From positions 124,001-188,000 of the forward strand of contig NZ_VOLT01000003.1 in the NCBI RefSeq assembly GCF_007954275.1: 64,000 bases of DNA. Reading direction: 5' to 3'. Source of the stretch: Colwellia demingiae. GTDB lineage: Bacteria > Pseudomonadota > Gammaproteobacteria > Enterobacterales > Alteromonadaceae. The translations under genes and the position numbers were made by a program. Below the pieces are notes generated by a model. That model ran no database searches, was not told the DNA's origin, and was given only the letters and a program-made list of their open reading frames with translations. Positions 26,518 to 36,152 of the stretch are shown here, piece after piece (position 1 is the first letter of the stretch; every line of letters begins with the position of its first letter).

Positions 26518-27414
26518 TTACGAATTGTAATCAATCTGCTCCTTAATAAAATCTATAAACACTCTTACTTTTGGTGAGATAAGTTCTCGCTTTAAATAAA
26601 TTGCATACGTTGAACTCATACTTGCATACGGACTAAATATATTTTTCTCAAGTACCTGTACTAGTGTGCCATTCTCAAGTTCATTTATTACTGACCATTT
26701 TGGCATTAAAGCAAATCCTGCATGATTCAAAATTAATTGTTTTTGACCATTTATCGAACGGACAGTTAGTCCACTTTTTATTGTTAATTTTGTAGGTTTG
26801 TCGTTCATAAGATACCAATCACGCCACCCTGTATATTCGTAACGAATACACTCAAAATCGGTCAGGTTGAAAGGGGTCTTTGGAGCCCCATGCTCAGCAA
26901 TGTACTGTGGGCTGGCGCATAGCAAAAAATTGTTGTTCGTTAACTTAAGCGCAACTAAATTTGAGTCTCGCAGGCGACCCGTTCTGATCGCGACATCCAC
27001 ATTTTCTTCCACTAAATCAACAACTCGACCTGTCATTTCTAATTCTAAGTTTATTTCTGGGTAGAGTTTAGTAAAAGTGGGAATCATGGGTAAAATACAG
27101 CACTCTGCAAAACCAACTGCCATACTCACTTTTAAGTTGCCTTTTGGTTTTTGCTGCAAGTCGTTCACCGCGCATCTTGCTTCATCAAGATCTGATGCTA
27201 TTTTTTGTGAGTACTTATAGTAGGTTTGTCCTGCTTCAGTAAGACCAATATTCCGGCTAGTTCTCTTGAGTAATAAAACCCCTAGCTCTTTCTCAAGCGC
27301 TGTCAACTGCCTTGAAACTGATGAAGGTTGAACATCAAATATTCGGCTCGCCTTTGAAATACTGCCCGTTTCTACTACACAATTAAAGTAGTGAAGTCGT
27401 GTTAACATGCTCAT
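26518..27414 (-). CDS. LysR-family transcriptional regulator
   Basis: A 298-residue LTTR of normal length. The N-terminal winged HTH is visible: LHYFNCVVETGSISKASRIFDVQPSSVSRQLTALEKELGVLLLKRTSR. The rest is the periplasmic-binding-like effector domain (NLKVSMAVGF..LPMIPTFTKLYPEINLELEMTGR). It is close to LTTRs that sit alone and act on nearby divergent genes. The divergent neighbour is the small cysteine protein at 27560. Whether it controls the proline island is unknown. Confidence 0.92.
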   Translation of the reverse strand: MSMLTRLHYFNCVVETGSISKASRIFDVQPSSVSRQLTALEKELGVLLLKRTSRNIGLTEAGQTYYKYSQKIASDLDEARCAVNDLQQKPKGNLKVSMAVGFAECCILPMIPTFTKLYPEINLELEMTGRVVDLVEENVDVAIRTGRLRDSNLVALKLTNNNFLLCASPQYIAEHGAPKTPFNLTDFECIRYEYTGWRDWYLMNDKPTKLTIKSGLTVRSINGQKQLILNHAGFALMPKWSVINELENGTLVQVLEKNIFSPYASMSSTYAIYLKRELISPKVRVFIDFIKEQIDYNS

Positions 27415-27559
27415 TGGTATTACCTTACCTGTGTAATAAGTATTGAACAGTAATTCATCTTTGCAAAAAAAACAAAGGTAGTTTGCTTATAGCATTCTTG
27501 ATAGCTTATTCCGCAATAATATAAAATAGCCAAATGAGTAAACCTATCAGGTAACATCT

Positions 27560-27832
27560 ATGACTAAAAAGCCAGATTGTACTAGTGCGATGCAGAGCCT
27601 AATTACTGAAGTAAGGAGTGACTTTCCTTTTAACGTTCCAGAGGCAAATATTTGTGGTATATCCTGCGTTGGCTGCCCTAAAAAGCTATTAGAGATTGTT
27701 GATACTGAACTTTGTGACTGGGAGTCAAAACTTAATAATGACGTTGTGCCCAAACTTGGTGAAATATCCCAATTAGGTAAACTTTGTAAAAATGTAAGAC
27801 GAGGCTTAAAACGAAATGGTCTAGTCGAATAA
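27560..27832 (+). CDS. Conserved small cysteine-motif protein, unknown function
   Basis: A 90-residue soluble protein with six cysteines at about 7, 32, 36, 39, 52 and 76. The centre ICGISCVGCPKKLLE has CX3CX2C spacing followed by proline, suggesting metal or Fe-S binding or redox chemistry. The C-terminus is basic (LCKNVRRGLKRNG). I recall similar small proteins in Shewanella and Vibrio, but no assigned function. It is divergent from the LysR gene with 145 bases between. Confidence 0.75.
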   Translation: MTKKPDCTSAMQSLITEVRSDFPFNVPEANICGISCVGCPKKLLEIVDTELCDWESKLNNDVVPKLGEISQLGKLCKNVRRGLKRNGLVE

Positions 27833-28101
27833 TAAACTTGCTAATGCCCTTAGCTGCCTGTAGCACTTACCAATGAGTAAAGAGTAAAGAGTGTATGGCA
27901 TTATTGCCCAAGCTCGCCATAGAGCCCTGAGATTTATCCGACTCAGTGTTCTGAAAGTTAACCTCTAGGATAGGGAGTCCTGTAGACTTTATCGATACTC
28001 TGCTCAGTCCTTACATTGTAACTATTAAAGGATGATAACCATTATATAGCACCACTAATTTCGTTAAAATTTCATTGTAATAGTGATGCCTTCTAAATAA
28101 A

Positions 28102-29052
28102 TTAATCAGCTAACTTTTCTACCACGCTATTTGCGGCAACTAAATCACTAATCGCTGTTCCCACTGACTTAAATAGCGTTATTTCTTCACTTGATTGACG
28201 TAGCAATGATGGCGTTTTACACAGTTCAGCCAATTCACCAACGATATCATCCTTGTTAAAAGCCCCCTCAGCCATAGGAATGAGCAATTCACCCGCTTCG
28301 TTTAAGGTATTCGTTAAACTATCAACATATACCCTAGCTCGCGTTACTGTTGTTGTATCGCACTCACGCGCATCAGTCATGTGATTACCTAAGCAATCAA
28401 TATGACAACCTGCACTGACGCTATTCCCATCAAAAAGTGGTGTTTTAGCCCCCGTTGCACAGCAAATAATATCAGCACTCCCTACTTCAACATTAACGTC
28501 AGTACTGGCTTTAAAAGTAACTGTTGGATACAAGGCACTAAAATCTTTGATCAATTCACTTACTTTTGCTGCATTACGTCCCCAAAGGGTAATTTGCTTA
28601 ATATCTCGCACAGTTAAATGTGCTTTTACTAAATAACTTGCTAAGTTACCGGTACCAAATAACATCAAATGCTGGCTATTTTCTCGAGAAAGCAATTGAC
28701 TGGCTAGCGCTGAAATAGCTGCTGTTCGCCAATAAGTAACACTCGTGCCATCGACAAGTGCTAATGGCTCTCCTGTTTGGCGTTTAAATAGCATTATTTT
28801 CGAAAACAAACCTGGTAAATCATGTTTTTGTGCGTTGTCAGGAAAGTAAGTAAAGGCTTTATTGCCAATCACTTTTTCATTCCATGAAGGCAATAGCGCA
28901 AGCGCATCATGATTGTCACTTTGCTCAGGGGCAAGTGAATAAACCTGTCGTTGTGGCATACTAAAAGGGCGACTAAAACTATGTTTTAGTAAAGGAATTA
29001 ACTCTTCAAAATTAAGGTTTTGGTGGACTTGTTCGGCGCTAATAATTTTCAT
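28102..29052 (-). CDS. Ornithine cyclodeaminase/mu-crystallin family ketimine reductase
   Basis: A 316-residue NAD(P)-dependent reductase. The Rossmann motif is LMLFGTGNLASYLVKAHLTV, and GSADIICCATGAKTPLFDG is typical. In hydroxyproline loci this family reduces delta-1-pyrroline-2-carboxylate to L-proline, the product of trans-3-hydroxyproline dehydratase. That enzyme is encoded two genes upstream on the same strand, so this function is a strong contextual inference. It is the last gene of the POT transporter-dehydratase-peptidase-reductase string. Confidence 0.87.
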   Translation of the reverse strand: MKIISAEQVHQNLNFEELIPLLKHSFSRPFSMPQRQVYSLAPEQSDNHDALALLPSWNEKVIGNKAFTYFPDNAQKHDLPGLFSKIMLFKRQTGEPLALVDGTSVTYWRTAAISALASQLLSRENSQHLMLFGTGNLASYLVKAHLTVRDIKQITLWGRNAAKVSELIKDFSALYPTVTFKASTDVNVEVGSADIICCATGAKTPLFDGNSVSAGCHIDCLGNHMTDARECDTTTVTRARVYVDSLTNTLNEAGELLIPMAEGAFNKDDIVGELAELCKTPSLLRQSSEEITLFKSVGTAISDLVAANSVVEKLAD

Positions 29053-29106
29053 GGAGATCTCGTTATCACTGTTAATTATGTCAAATAGTATTTAGGTTAT
29101 AATTCG

Positions 29107-30189
29107 CTAGAGTTCAATCAAGCCCTTAGGCGATTTGGTGATAATTTTTAAACCATCGTCTGTTAACACCACATCATCTTCTATACGTATACCACCCCAG
29201 CCAGGAATGTAAATACCCGGTTCTATGGTAATAACGCAACCTTTCTCAATAACGGTATGACAGTCAGGTCCAATAAAAGGTTGTTCATGTAAAACTAAAC
29301 CAACCCCATGACCTAAACCTTCTCCGGCGTATTTTTTATATTCACTGTTTAGCAATATGTTTGCTGATTGCTGATATAAATGGCTGGCTAAAACGCCCTC
29401 AGAAATTTCATCAATTGCCGCTTGCTGTGCTGATTGCACCAATTGATAGATGTGTTTTTGCTCTGCACTTGCTTGACCAAAAACAAAGGTACGCGTCATA
29501 TCTGAGCGATAACCATTAACCACAGCTCCAAAATCAATTAAGATGATATCACCAAGCTTTAGTTGCTTGTCTGAAGGAATACCGTGAGGCAAAGCACTGC
29601 GCTCACCAAATAATAAAATAGTGGCAAAAGAAACTTCTTCTGAGCCAAGTTTCGCCATTTGGTAATCAAGTTCAATAGCCAATTCTCGCTCAGTAACACC
29701 CGCTTTAACTGAATTAAGCATGGTCGCTAATGCTGTATCTGCTATTTTTGCTGCTTGCTCCATCGAAGCAATTTCACTGGTCGATTTAATAAACCGTAGC
29801 GCTTCAACAGCGCCGCTTATGGGTTCTATTTGTCTCAATTTAGTTAATTGGCTGATCTGTTGGTGAATCTGTTGCCATTGCATCACGCTAATATGTTCAC
29901 TTTCAAAACCAAGGCTCTGACAATCATCTTGAAATAACAGATCTTCAATGAGCGAAGCTAAACTTTGATTAGCCCTATCGCGGCAAATAACATTAAAGTG
30001 CTTTGCTTGTGTTTTAGCTTGCTCAAAATAACGGTAATCGGTCAGTAAATAGTTGCCTTTGCTTGTCAATAAAATGGTCGCTGCATGGCCAGTAAAAGTT
30101 GAAAGGTAGCTGATATTTATATCACTAAAGATCAACATGGCACTGTAAGACTTGTTTAAAACCTTCTCTCGTAATGTTGTTAAGTTCAT
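29107..30189 (-). CDS. M24B Xaa-Pro dipeptidase/aminopeptidase (second copy)
   Basis: A 360-residue M24 peptidase, the short form. Metal ligands are seen in IILIDFGAVVNGYRSDMTRTFVFG (two Asp), GLGHGVGLVLHEQP (His), TIEPGIYIPGWGG (Glu) and RIEDDVVLT (Glu). No signal peptide. It lies 54 bases after the ketimine reductase start and 57 bases before the dehydratase stop, so it belongs to one operon with them. It probably frees proline or hydroxyproline from dipeptides brought in by the POT transporter encoded upstream. Confidence 0.92.
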   Translation of the reverse strand: MNLTTLREKVLNKSYSAMLIFSDINISYLSTFTGHAATILLTSKGNYLLTDYRYFEQAKTQAKHFNVICRDRANQSLASLIEDLLFQDDCQSLGFESEHISVMQWQQIHQQISQLTKLRQIEPISGAVEALRFIKSTSEIASMEQAAKIADTALATMLNSVKAGVTERELAIELDYQMAKLGSEEVSFATILLFGERSALPHGIPSDKQLKLGDIILIDFGAVVNGYRSDMTRTFVFGQASAEQKHIYQLVQSAQQAAIDEISEGVLASHLYQQSANILLNSEYKKYAGEGLGHGVGLVLHEQPFIGPDCHTVIEKGCVITIEPGIYIPGWGGIRIEDDVVLTDDGLKIITKSPKGLIEL

Positions 30190-30246
30190 AATACTCCTTA
30201 AATATTTCAGTTCTTATTTTTTAAATATTTATTTATGTCAATTCGG

Positions 30247-31326
30247 TTATCTTAATAAAAAGCCATATTTCAACGGATCTTCAGCGTTAATAAACCACTG
30301 GCCTTTACCGCAGACATAAGCATCGCCTGTTACCTCAGGAATAACCGCATCAAACCCTGCAAAGGTCAGTGTTTCAATAGCTCGAACATGAAATGGACTC
30401 GCTAAAATACTCTCAATGGTAATCGTTTCATTTACAGCAACTTGCTGTTTAGCATGATGCAATGCTATACGTCCACTAACACCACTGCCTGTCGGACTTC
30501 TGTCCAACTCACCGTCAGCAAAAATGCAGACATTACGAGAATGAACATCTTGGTTTGGCGAGTCATCAATAAAAATCACGCCATATAAAAAGCTCAACTC
30601 GGGCGAAGTAGGATGCGAGATAGTTAACTCTGCCGCTGACGAATTGATGATGGCTTGCTTGATTTTTCGGCCATAATCAATAAGCTTTTCTTGTTGCTCG
30701 GGCACTAATGACAAATCAAGAGATGATGCTTGTACATAAGCATAAAAAGCACCGCCGTAAGCGATATCAAATTGAACCGTGCCAATGCCATCAACTTGAA
30801 TTTGTTGATCTTTAGCATATACAAATGAAGGCACACACTGAAAGCTAACGTGTTTCACCACATCGTTTTGGCTATAAGCTAATGCGTGAATTTGACCACA
30901 AGGTACATCGATAACAACCTTAGTAACATCGCCTGTTCTGGCAATCACACCTGACTCAACCGCAGTTTTTGTTAAGGCAATAACCGCATGACCACACATG
31001 GTGCTATAACCTTCGTTATGAATAAACACTGCACCAAAATGGCTATCGTCTCGTTCTGCCTCGGTGATAATAGCGCCATACATATCCGCATGACCGCGTG
31101 GCTCAAACATCAATGCGCGGCGAAGTTGATCATAGTTTTTTTTGCAATCATCTACTTTTTCCAAAATGGTCTTGCCTTTAAGGGCAGGAAATCCACTGGT
31201 GATAATACGTAATGGTTCACCACCGGTATGGCACTCTAGAGAATTAATGGTTAAAAAGCTTTCTTGCTCACTTTTGGGTTGCCATTGTTCAAACTTTTCT
31301 GCTGCTTTTTTAATATTCTTAGTCAT
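30247..31326 (-). CDS. trans-3-hydroxy-L-proline dehydratase (proline racemase superfamily)
   Basis: A cytoplasmic enzyme that dehydrates trans-3-hydroxy-L-proline to delta-1-pyrroline-2-carboxylate. The first catalytic residue is Cys111 in GYSTMCGHA. The position of the second racemase cysteine is Thr279 in DRSPTGSG, the Cys/Thr pair that marks the dehydratase branch and excludes a two-base racemase. I start it at ATG 31326 (359 residues) with GGAAGAG ahead; a GTG seven codons upstream is possible. It lies between the peptidase and the transporter gene. Confidence 0.9.
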   Translation of the reverse strand: MTKNIKKAAEKFEQWQPKSEQESFLTINSLECHTGGEPLRIITSGFPALKGKTILEKVDDCKKNYDQLRRALMFEPRGHADMYGAIITEAERDDSHFGAVFIHNEGYSTMCGHAVIALTKTAVESGVIARTGDVTKVVIDVPCGQIHALAYSQNDVVKHVSFQCVPSFVYAKDQQIQVDGIGTVQFDIAYGGAFYAYVQASSLDLSLVPEQQEKLIDYGRKIKQAIINSSAAELTISHPTSPELSFLYGVIFIDDSPNQDVHSRNVCIFADGELDRSPTGSGVSGRIALHHAKQQVAVNETITIESILASPFHVRAIETLTFAGFDAVIPEVTGDAYVCGKGQWFINAEDPLKYGFLLR

Positions 31327-31382
31327 ATTTATTACTCTTCCATTCACAATTTACTTGTCCACTTTTACTGATAACTAGTTGC

Positions 31383-33314
31383 CTAAGCGACCGATAATGA
31401 CTGCTCTTTTTGTGCTAACTGCTGCTTTTGTATATCGCCAATAAAATGCTTATTAAACAAATAAAAGGCGATACAAGTAACAAAACCTAGGCACGCGATA
31501 ATGACCCACATTAATTCAGGGCGTGATAATGTCGTCGCAAAGTAGCCATATAACCAACCCGAAAGTAAGCCCGCAAATAAATTACCTAATGCCATAGAAA
31601 CAAAATAATACCCCATGAACATGGCCGCTTTATCCTTAGGAGCAAAGCTTGCCACATATTCTTGGCTTTTCGGTGCTGAAATCATCTCACCAACCGCAAA
31701 CACCATAACCCCACAACTCACGAACAGTCCGCCAAAGATCATGGAGTGGGCAAATCCCTGCATTAACATAGAAAGGGATAAAATGGCGGTACCGACAATC
31801 AACGCGGGCAAGGCTTTAAACTTGTCGACAACGTGACTGATAGCAATTTGAAAAACAATGATCATTAAAAAATCGATACTTAATATAGTCGCAGGGTTCA
31901 TTTGACGGTATTGCGTCGACCACTGCATCGCTATATCTTTACTTAATGCTTGTGCACTTGAGTCGGTTACTAACTGCGCTTGATTTAGTTGAGCAAAAAC
32001 ATGGATAATTTCATGCTCAGGAATACGTACATCGAGCGCAGAAAGTGTGCGTATAACTTCTTGTAAAACCGCTGGACTGTGGCCAATATTAACCTCTCGA
32101 TAATACTCAGCTAGTCGTGATATTTCCCCCGATAGGATGTCGATATTAACTGACGTTAAAACATCATGTAGCCAAGGACTAAATGAATAGAGAAGCGAAA
32201 CCAAATCTGAACTATCGACAAAATCTCGAATATAGACAGGTAAAGTGACGAAAATTTGCATATAGACAGTCCAAAATCCTGTCAAAATAAGCAAATAAAT
32301 CATAAAAGGTTTATTGCCCATGCGCATTTTTTGTAAATACCATGGCAAACTTACTGGCGCTAGCAAGTGTTGTGCTGTGACTTTAATGTTATTAAGAGTA
32401 TCACTGCTATCAGAAACAAAGTTGCTATTAGGGGCACTATATTTCGCCACAATAACATCCCAAATAGCAGCACTTATCACAAGAAAAGCAACAATTAACA
32501 GCGTACTTTGTGCGCCAATAAAACCGGCATAAAAAGCGACTAACAGCACCAATAAAGGCACGACTAATAAGGCTAAACGGAAATTGCCAAGTACCTGCTG
32601 CATTTCTTGAAAAACTTGTTTCAGTGTTTTATTTTTTGCATGACGTTCAGGTTCTTTATAGAAGAATAACGCTGGAATAAAATTTACCGAAATCCAAATA
32701 CACGCAAAAATGAACACCCATTGCCAACCATAATGCTTTTGAATTATCGGCGCTAATACTGGACCTAAAAAGCCGCCAATATTAACCATCATATAAAAAA
32801 TGCCAAAACCTAAACCACGATTTGTATCATCCGTTGTTCGGCTAATGGTTGCGGTGACGACCGGTTTAAAAATTCCTGCCCCAAGGGCTATCAACATGAA
32901 TATGCTCATAAAACTTGTTAAATCTTTGGCATAACCTAAGAAATAATAACTAGGCGCCATTAAGGTAAAAGACAGCAAGAACATTTTTCGATAGCCAAAT
33001 CTGTCTGCTAGTGCGCCAGAAACAACAGGAAATAAATAAAGAAAGAAAGGTACCACTCCCATAATCAAGCCACGTTCAGTATTACCCAGACCTAAGCCGC
33101 CTTGAGAACTTGGCGTCATAATATAACTAGCAAGCAGCGTGTACATGCCATACCACGCAAGTCGCTCAAAAATCTCCATGGTATTGGCTACATAAAAGGA
33201 TCGCTGAAAAGGACTTCGTTTAGTTTGATTCACTCTCTTATCCACCGATATTTTTTTATTATTGGTTATTGACCATTGATCATCAACAACGTTGTGCAAC
33301 ATTGAACATTGCAT
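31383..33314 (-). CDS. POT/PTR2-type proton-coupled peptide transporter with a large inserted loop
   Basis: An inner-membrane MFS protein of the oligopeptide transporter family. The first helix has MEIFERLAWYGMYTLLASYI (compare ERFSYYG in POTs), and FYMMVNIGGFLGPVLAP matches the PTR2 segment. At 643 residues it exceeds the ~500 norm. The excess is a hydrophilic stretch of about 105 residues between the segment ending FVTLPVYIRDF (~375) and the one starting NPATILSIDFL (~482), on the predicted periplasmic side. The start is uncertain: the ribosome site at 33314 is weak and the first ~40 residues look non-conserved. Its neighbours suggest import of Pro/Hyp peptides. Confidence 0.82.
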   Translation of the reverse strand: MQCSMLHNVVDDQWSITNNKKISVDKRVNQTKRSPFQRSFYVANTMEIFERLAWYGMYTLLASYIMTPSSQGGLGLGNTERGLIMGVVPFFLYLFPVVSGALADRFGYRKMFLLSFTLMAPSYYFLGYAKDLTSFMSIFMLIALGAGIFKPVVTATISRTTDDTNRGLGFGIFYMMVNIGGFLGPVLAPIIQKHYGWQWVFIFACIWISVNFIPALFFYKEPERHAKNKTLKQVFQEMQQVLGNFRLALLVVPLLVLLVAFYAGFIGAQSTLLIVAFLVISAAIWDVIVAKYSAPNSNFVSDSSDTLNNIKVTAQHLLAPVSLPWYLQKMRMGNKPFMIYLLILTGFWTVYMQIFVTLPVYIRDFVDSSDLVSLLYSFSPWLHDVLTSVNIDILSGEISRLAEYYREVNIGHSPAVLQEVIRTLSALDVRIPEHEIIHVFAQLNQAQLVTDSSAQALSKDIAMQWSTQYRQMNPATILSIDFLMIIVFQIAISHVVDKFKALPALIVGTAILSLSMLMQGFAHSMIFGGLFVSCGVMVFAVGEMISAPKSQEYVASFAPKDKAAMFMGYYFVSMALGNLFAGLLSGWLYGYFATTLSRPELMWVIIACLGFVTCIAFYLFNKHFIGDIQKQQLAQKEQSLSVA

Positions 33315-33335
33315 AAATCAACAAGGCTAAAGTTA

Positions 33336-33377
33336 AAAGTAAAAAAAAGCCAAGTACATAACATGTACTTGGCTTTT
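33336..33377 (-). terminator. Intrinsic terminator after the aldehyde dehydrogenase gene
   Basis: A 15-bp stem (33345-33359 with 33363-33377) with loop AAC. On the minus strand it ends TTTTTTTTACTTTTAA. It begins 3 bases past the stop of the dehydrogenase gene and separates it from the transporter-dehydratase operon. Confidence 0.9.
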
Positions 33378-33380
33378 AAA

Positions 33381-34913
33381 TTAGTCTTTCAACAATGTCG
33401 GTAATAACTCAGCCGGCATATTTTGATAACAGATAGGACGTCTGAACCGGGTAATCGCTTCACTTCCCACTGATGTTGTTCTGATATTAGTTGATGCTGG
33501 AAATGGACCACCGTGATTCATTGAAGCACACACTTCAACACCAGTAGGCATTTGATTATAAATCAGTCGACCTACTTTATGGGCAAGACGTTGACTTAGC
33601 ACTTTGGATTCAGCTAAATCACTATCTAAGCCGTGAATACTCGCGGTTAAATTACCTTTAAGTAATGTTACAAACTGCATCATTTCAGCCGTGTCTGCAC
33701 AGCGAACAACCAAAGCACTAAAGCCAAAAACTTCTTCTTGTAATAATGGCGTTTTGGCGAATGTAGCCAGATCAGTGGCAAATAAAGACGCTGAACACTC
33801 TTGCTCATTTCCACTAAGGCCTGTTGATAGCAAGCTAACACCGCTAAGTGTTTTACGTTCTGCAACAGCAGCTTTATAGCTTGCACACATGGCAGGCGTT
33901 AACATAACACCAGCAATTTGTTGTACTAACGCTTCACTTGCTGAAGTAACAAATGTTTGATAGTTAACGCTATCTTTACCGCCTACTACAACCCAAACAC
34001 CAGGGCTGGTGCAAAATTGCCCTTGTCCCATCATTAATGAAGCAACTAAACCTTGTGCTATTTCAGCGCCATCTTGTGCCACTTTATTAGGCATAATAAA
34101 TTGCGGGTTAATGCTGCCAAGCTCACCATAAAAAGGAATAGGCTCAGGGCGTTGATGAATTTGCGCTTGCAGAATCATACCTACACGTTCAGAGCCAGTA
34201 AAACCAACGGCCTTCACTAATGGATGAGTAACAATTTGAGTTGCTATTGCGTAGTTTTTACCTTGGATAAGCGAAAAAACACCACGGTCTAATTCACAAG
34301 TATCAATCGCTTTAAGAATTGCTCTTGCCACTAATTCAGCGGTAGCCGGATGTGCGGCGTGTGCTTTCATCACCACAGGACAGCCCGCAGCTAAAGCCGA
34401 TGCAGTGTCTCCACCCGCAGTAGAGAAAGCAAGAGGAAAGTTACTTGCTGCAAAAACACCAACGACACCTAAAGGTAAATAACCTAAACGGGTATCAGGT
34501 TTTGGTAACGGTTGACGATCATTGTTTGCTTGCTCAACAACGCCTTGATACTCACCTGCTTCTAATAAATCAGCAAATAAACCAAGTTGGCCAATTGTTC
34601 TGCCTCGCTCGCCTTGAATACGCATTGCAGGTAAACCTGTTTCACCACAAGCGGTTTCAACAAGTTCATCACCTAAGGCAAGAATCTCAGCCCCAATGAC
34701 ACGTAAGAAAGTGGCGCGTTTTTTTGCACTTAACTGGCTATAAGTAGTGAATGCTTCATTGGCACGGTTGACAGCGGTGTTTACTTCAAGCGCTGTTGCC
34801 TCAGCAAACCCAAGATCAATAGCACAATGTGTTTGGGCATTAAATGCTTTAAAGCCACCTTGTGTATTGCCTGACCATTCGCCAGCAATTAAATTCTGTC
34901 CTGTTATTGTCAT
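33381..34913 (-). CDS. 2,5-dioxovalerate (alpha-ketoglutaric semialdehyde) dehydrogenase
   Basis: NADP-type aldehyde dehydrogenase oxidising 2-oxoglutarate semialdehyde to 2-oxoglutarate, the last step of 4-hydroxyproline breakdown. Features: VFAASNFPLAFSTAGGDTASALAAGCPVVMKAHAAHP (cofactor cleft), GFTGSERVGMIL, FYGELGSINPQFIMP (catalytic Glu region) and GQGQFCTSPG (catalytic Cys). The GELGSINP and GQFCTSPG forms mark the KGSADH branch. I start it at ATG 34913 (510 residues); a GTG at 34925 is in frame. It has its own TGTATACAA box upstream and a terminator downstream. Confidence 0.9.
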   Translation of the reverse strand: MTITGQNLIAGEWSGNTQGGFKAFNAQTHCAIDLGFAEATALEVNTAVNRANEAFTTYSQLSAKKRATFLRVIGAEILALGDELVETACGETGLPAMRIQGERGRTIGQLGLFADLLEAGEYQGVVEQANNDRQPLPKPDTRLGYLPLGVVGVFAASNFPLAFSTAGGDTASALAAGCPVVMKAHAAHPATAELVARAILKAIDTCELDRGVFSLIQGKNYAIATQIVTHPLVKAVGFTGSERVGMILQAQIHQRPEPIPFYGELGSINPQFIMPNKVAQDGAEIAQGLVASLMMGQGQFCTSPGVWVVVGGKDSVNYQTFVTSASEALVQQIAGVMLTPAMCASYKAAVAERKTLSGVSLLSTGLSGNEQECSASLFATDLATFAKTPLLQEEVFGFSALVVRCADTAEMMQFVTLLKGNLTASIHGLDSDLAESKVLSQRLAHKVGRLIYNQMPTGVEVCASMNHGGPFPASTNIRTTSVGSEAITRFRRPICYQNMPAELLPTLLKD

Positions 34914-34968
34914 TTTCTTACTCACTTATGTTGCTAAGTGCCTTCATTGAATAAACGCACTGGATATA

Positions 34969-34982
34969 ATCTGTATACAAAC
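34969..34982. promoter_or_regulatory. TGTATACAA operator-like box upstream of the dehydrogenase gene
   Basis: ATCTGTATACAAAC, core TGTATACA at 34972-34979, about 59 bases upstream of the ATG at 34913. The second of four boxes. Confidence 0.65.
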
Positions 34983-34992
34983 AAGAGATAAG

Positions 34993-35007
34993 ATGGAAAC
35001 TTTCCAT
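34993..35007. promoter_or_regulatory. Perfect 15-bp palindrome, possible second operator or short hairpin
   Basis: ATGGAAA-C-TTTCCAT, lying between the epimerase stop and the GTATAC box. Its symmetry with a one-base centre is more like a protein site than an RNA hairpin. No known regulator is assigned. Confidence 0.4.
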
Positions 35008-35041
35008 ACTTTAACTCTTTGTTAGCTCTGTATTATTTAGG

Positions 35042-36055
35042 TTACTTAACGCTAAAACCAAAGGCGTAAGGGTCATCGTCATCAATGGTAATGCAGTTTT
35101 TTGCAAACACTTTTGCCCAACCTTGAATACTTGGCATTATGGCAGTGATAGTTTTACCTTCACTACCAAGCTCAACCACGCCTTCAACCTTGCCGGTAAA
35201 TTGACTACCGATATAACTCTCATGCACAAAAGTATCACCTAAAATCAGCTCGCCTTTGGCAAATAACTGCGCCATTCTCGCGCTAGTACCTGTACCACAA
35301 GGTGAACGGTCAATGGCTTTATCACCATAAAACACTGCATTGGCTGCATCAGAGCCTTTAGTTTGTGATTTCCCTGTCCACAAAACGTGGCTGACACCAT
35401 TAACACTGGCATCTTCGGGGTGAACACAAACAAGCATTTTACTGGCTACTTCACGGACAATAGGGCTCCATTGGAGTATTTCAGCAGCACTCCATTGTTC
35501 AATACCGGGGAAGTTTTTTTGTGGTTCAACAATCACGTAAAAATTACCGCCGTAAGAAACATCAACAGTTAGCTTACCTAACTCTGGAATATCTAAGGTG
35601 ATATCTCGGTGTGCTAAATAGGAGGCAACATTAAATATTTTAACGTTAGAAACTTTGCCATCACTTTCTTGATACTCAATGACAATTTGACCTGCAGGTA
35701 CATCGATAATGAGCTTACCAGGTATTTTTGGCGTGATAATACCGCTTTCTAATCCCGCAGTAACAGTGCCGATAGTGCCGTGACCACACATAGGTAAACA
35801 CCCAGAAGTTTCAATAAATAGAATTGAGGCGTCGGCATTATCACTACAAGGTGGATACAAAAATGCACCCGACATCATATCGTGCCCACGGGGTTCAAAC
35901 ATTAAACCTCGACGGATCCAGTCATAACGCTCAATGAAATCAAGCCGCTTTTCACTCATGGTTTCACCTACTAAGTGAGGGTGACCACTAGTCACTAACC
36001 GAACCGGATTACCGCAAGTATGCGCATCAATACAAAAAAATGTACCCTTAACCAT
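35042..36055 (-). CDS. 4-hydroxyproline 2-epimerase (proline racemase superfamily)
   Basis: A cofactor-free enzyme that interconverts trans-4-hydroxy-L-proline and cis-4-hydroxy-D-proline, the first step of the 4-Hyp pathway. Both catalytic cysteines are present: Cys90 in GCLPMCGHG and Cys253 in DRSPCGTG. The 337-residue length is normal. It is co-directional with and 97 bases downstream of the deaminase gene. The paralogue at 30247 differs at the second catalytic position, so the two genes are functionally distinct members of one superfamily. Confidence 0.92.
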   Translation of the reverse strand: MVKGTFFCIDAHTCGNPVRLVTSGHPHLVGETMSEKRLDFIERYDWIRRGLMFEPRGHDMMSGAFLYPPCSDNADASILFIETSGCLPMCGHGTIGTVTAGLESGIITPKIPGKLIIDVPAGQIVIEYQESDGKVSNVKIFNVASYLAHRDITLDIPELGKLTVDVSYGGNFYVIVEPQKNFPGIEQWSAAEILQWSPIVREVASKMLVCVHPEDASVNGVSHVLWTGKSQTKGSDAANAVFYGDKAIDRSPCGTGTSARMAQLFAKGELILGDTFVHESYIGSQFTGKVEGVVELGSEGKTITAIMPSIQGWAKVFAKNCITIDDDDPYAFGFSVK

Positions 36056-36152
36056 ATTGTCCCCAAGCGTTGAGCTTTAGCGTGCTTAAAATAGTGATGC
36101 GCGAGCAATTAAACTGATTTTCAAAACTCACGCATTAATGAAAGGTTGAGAA

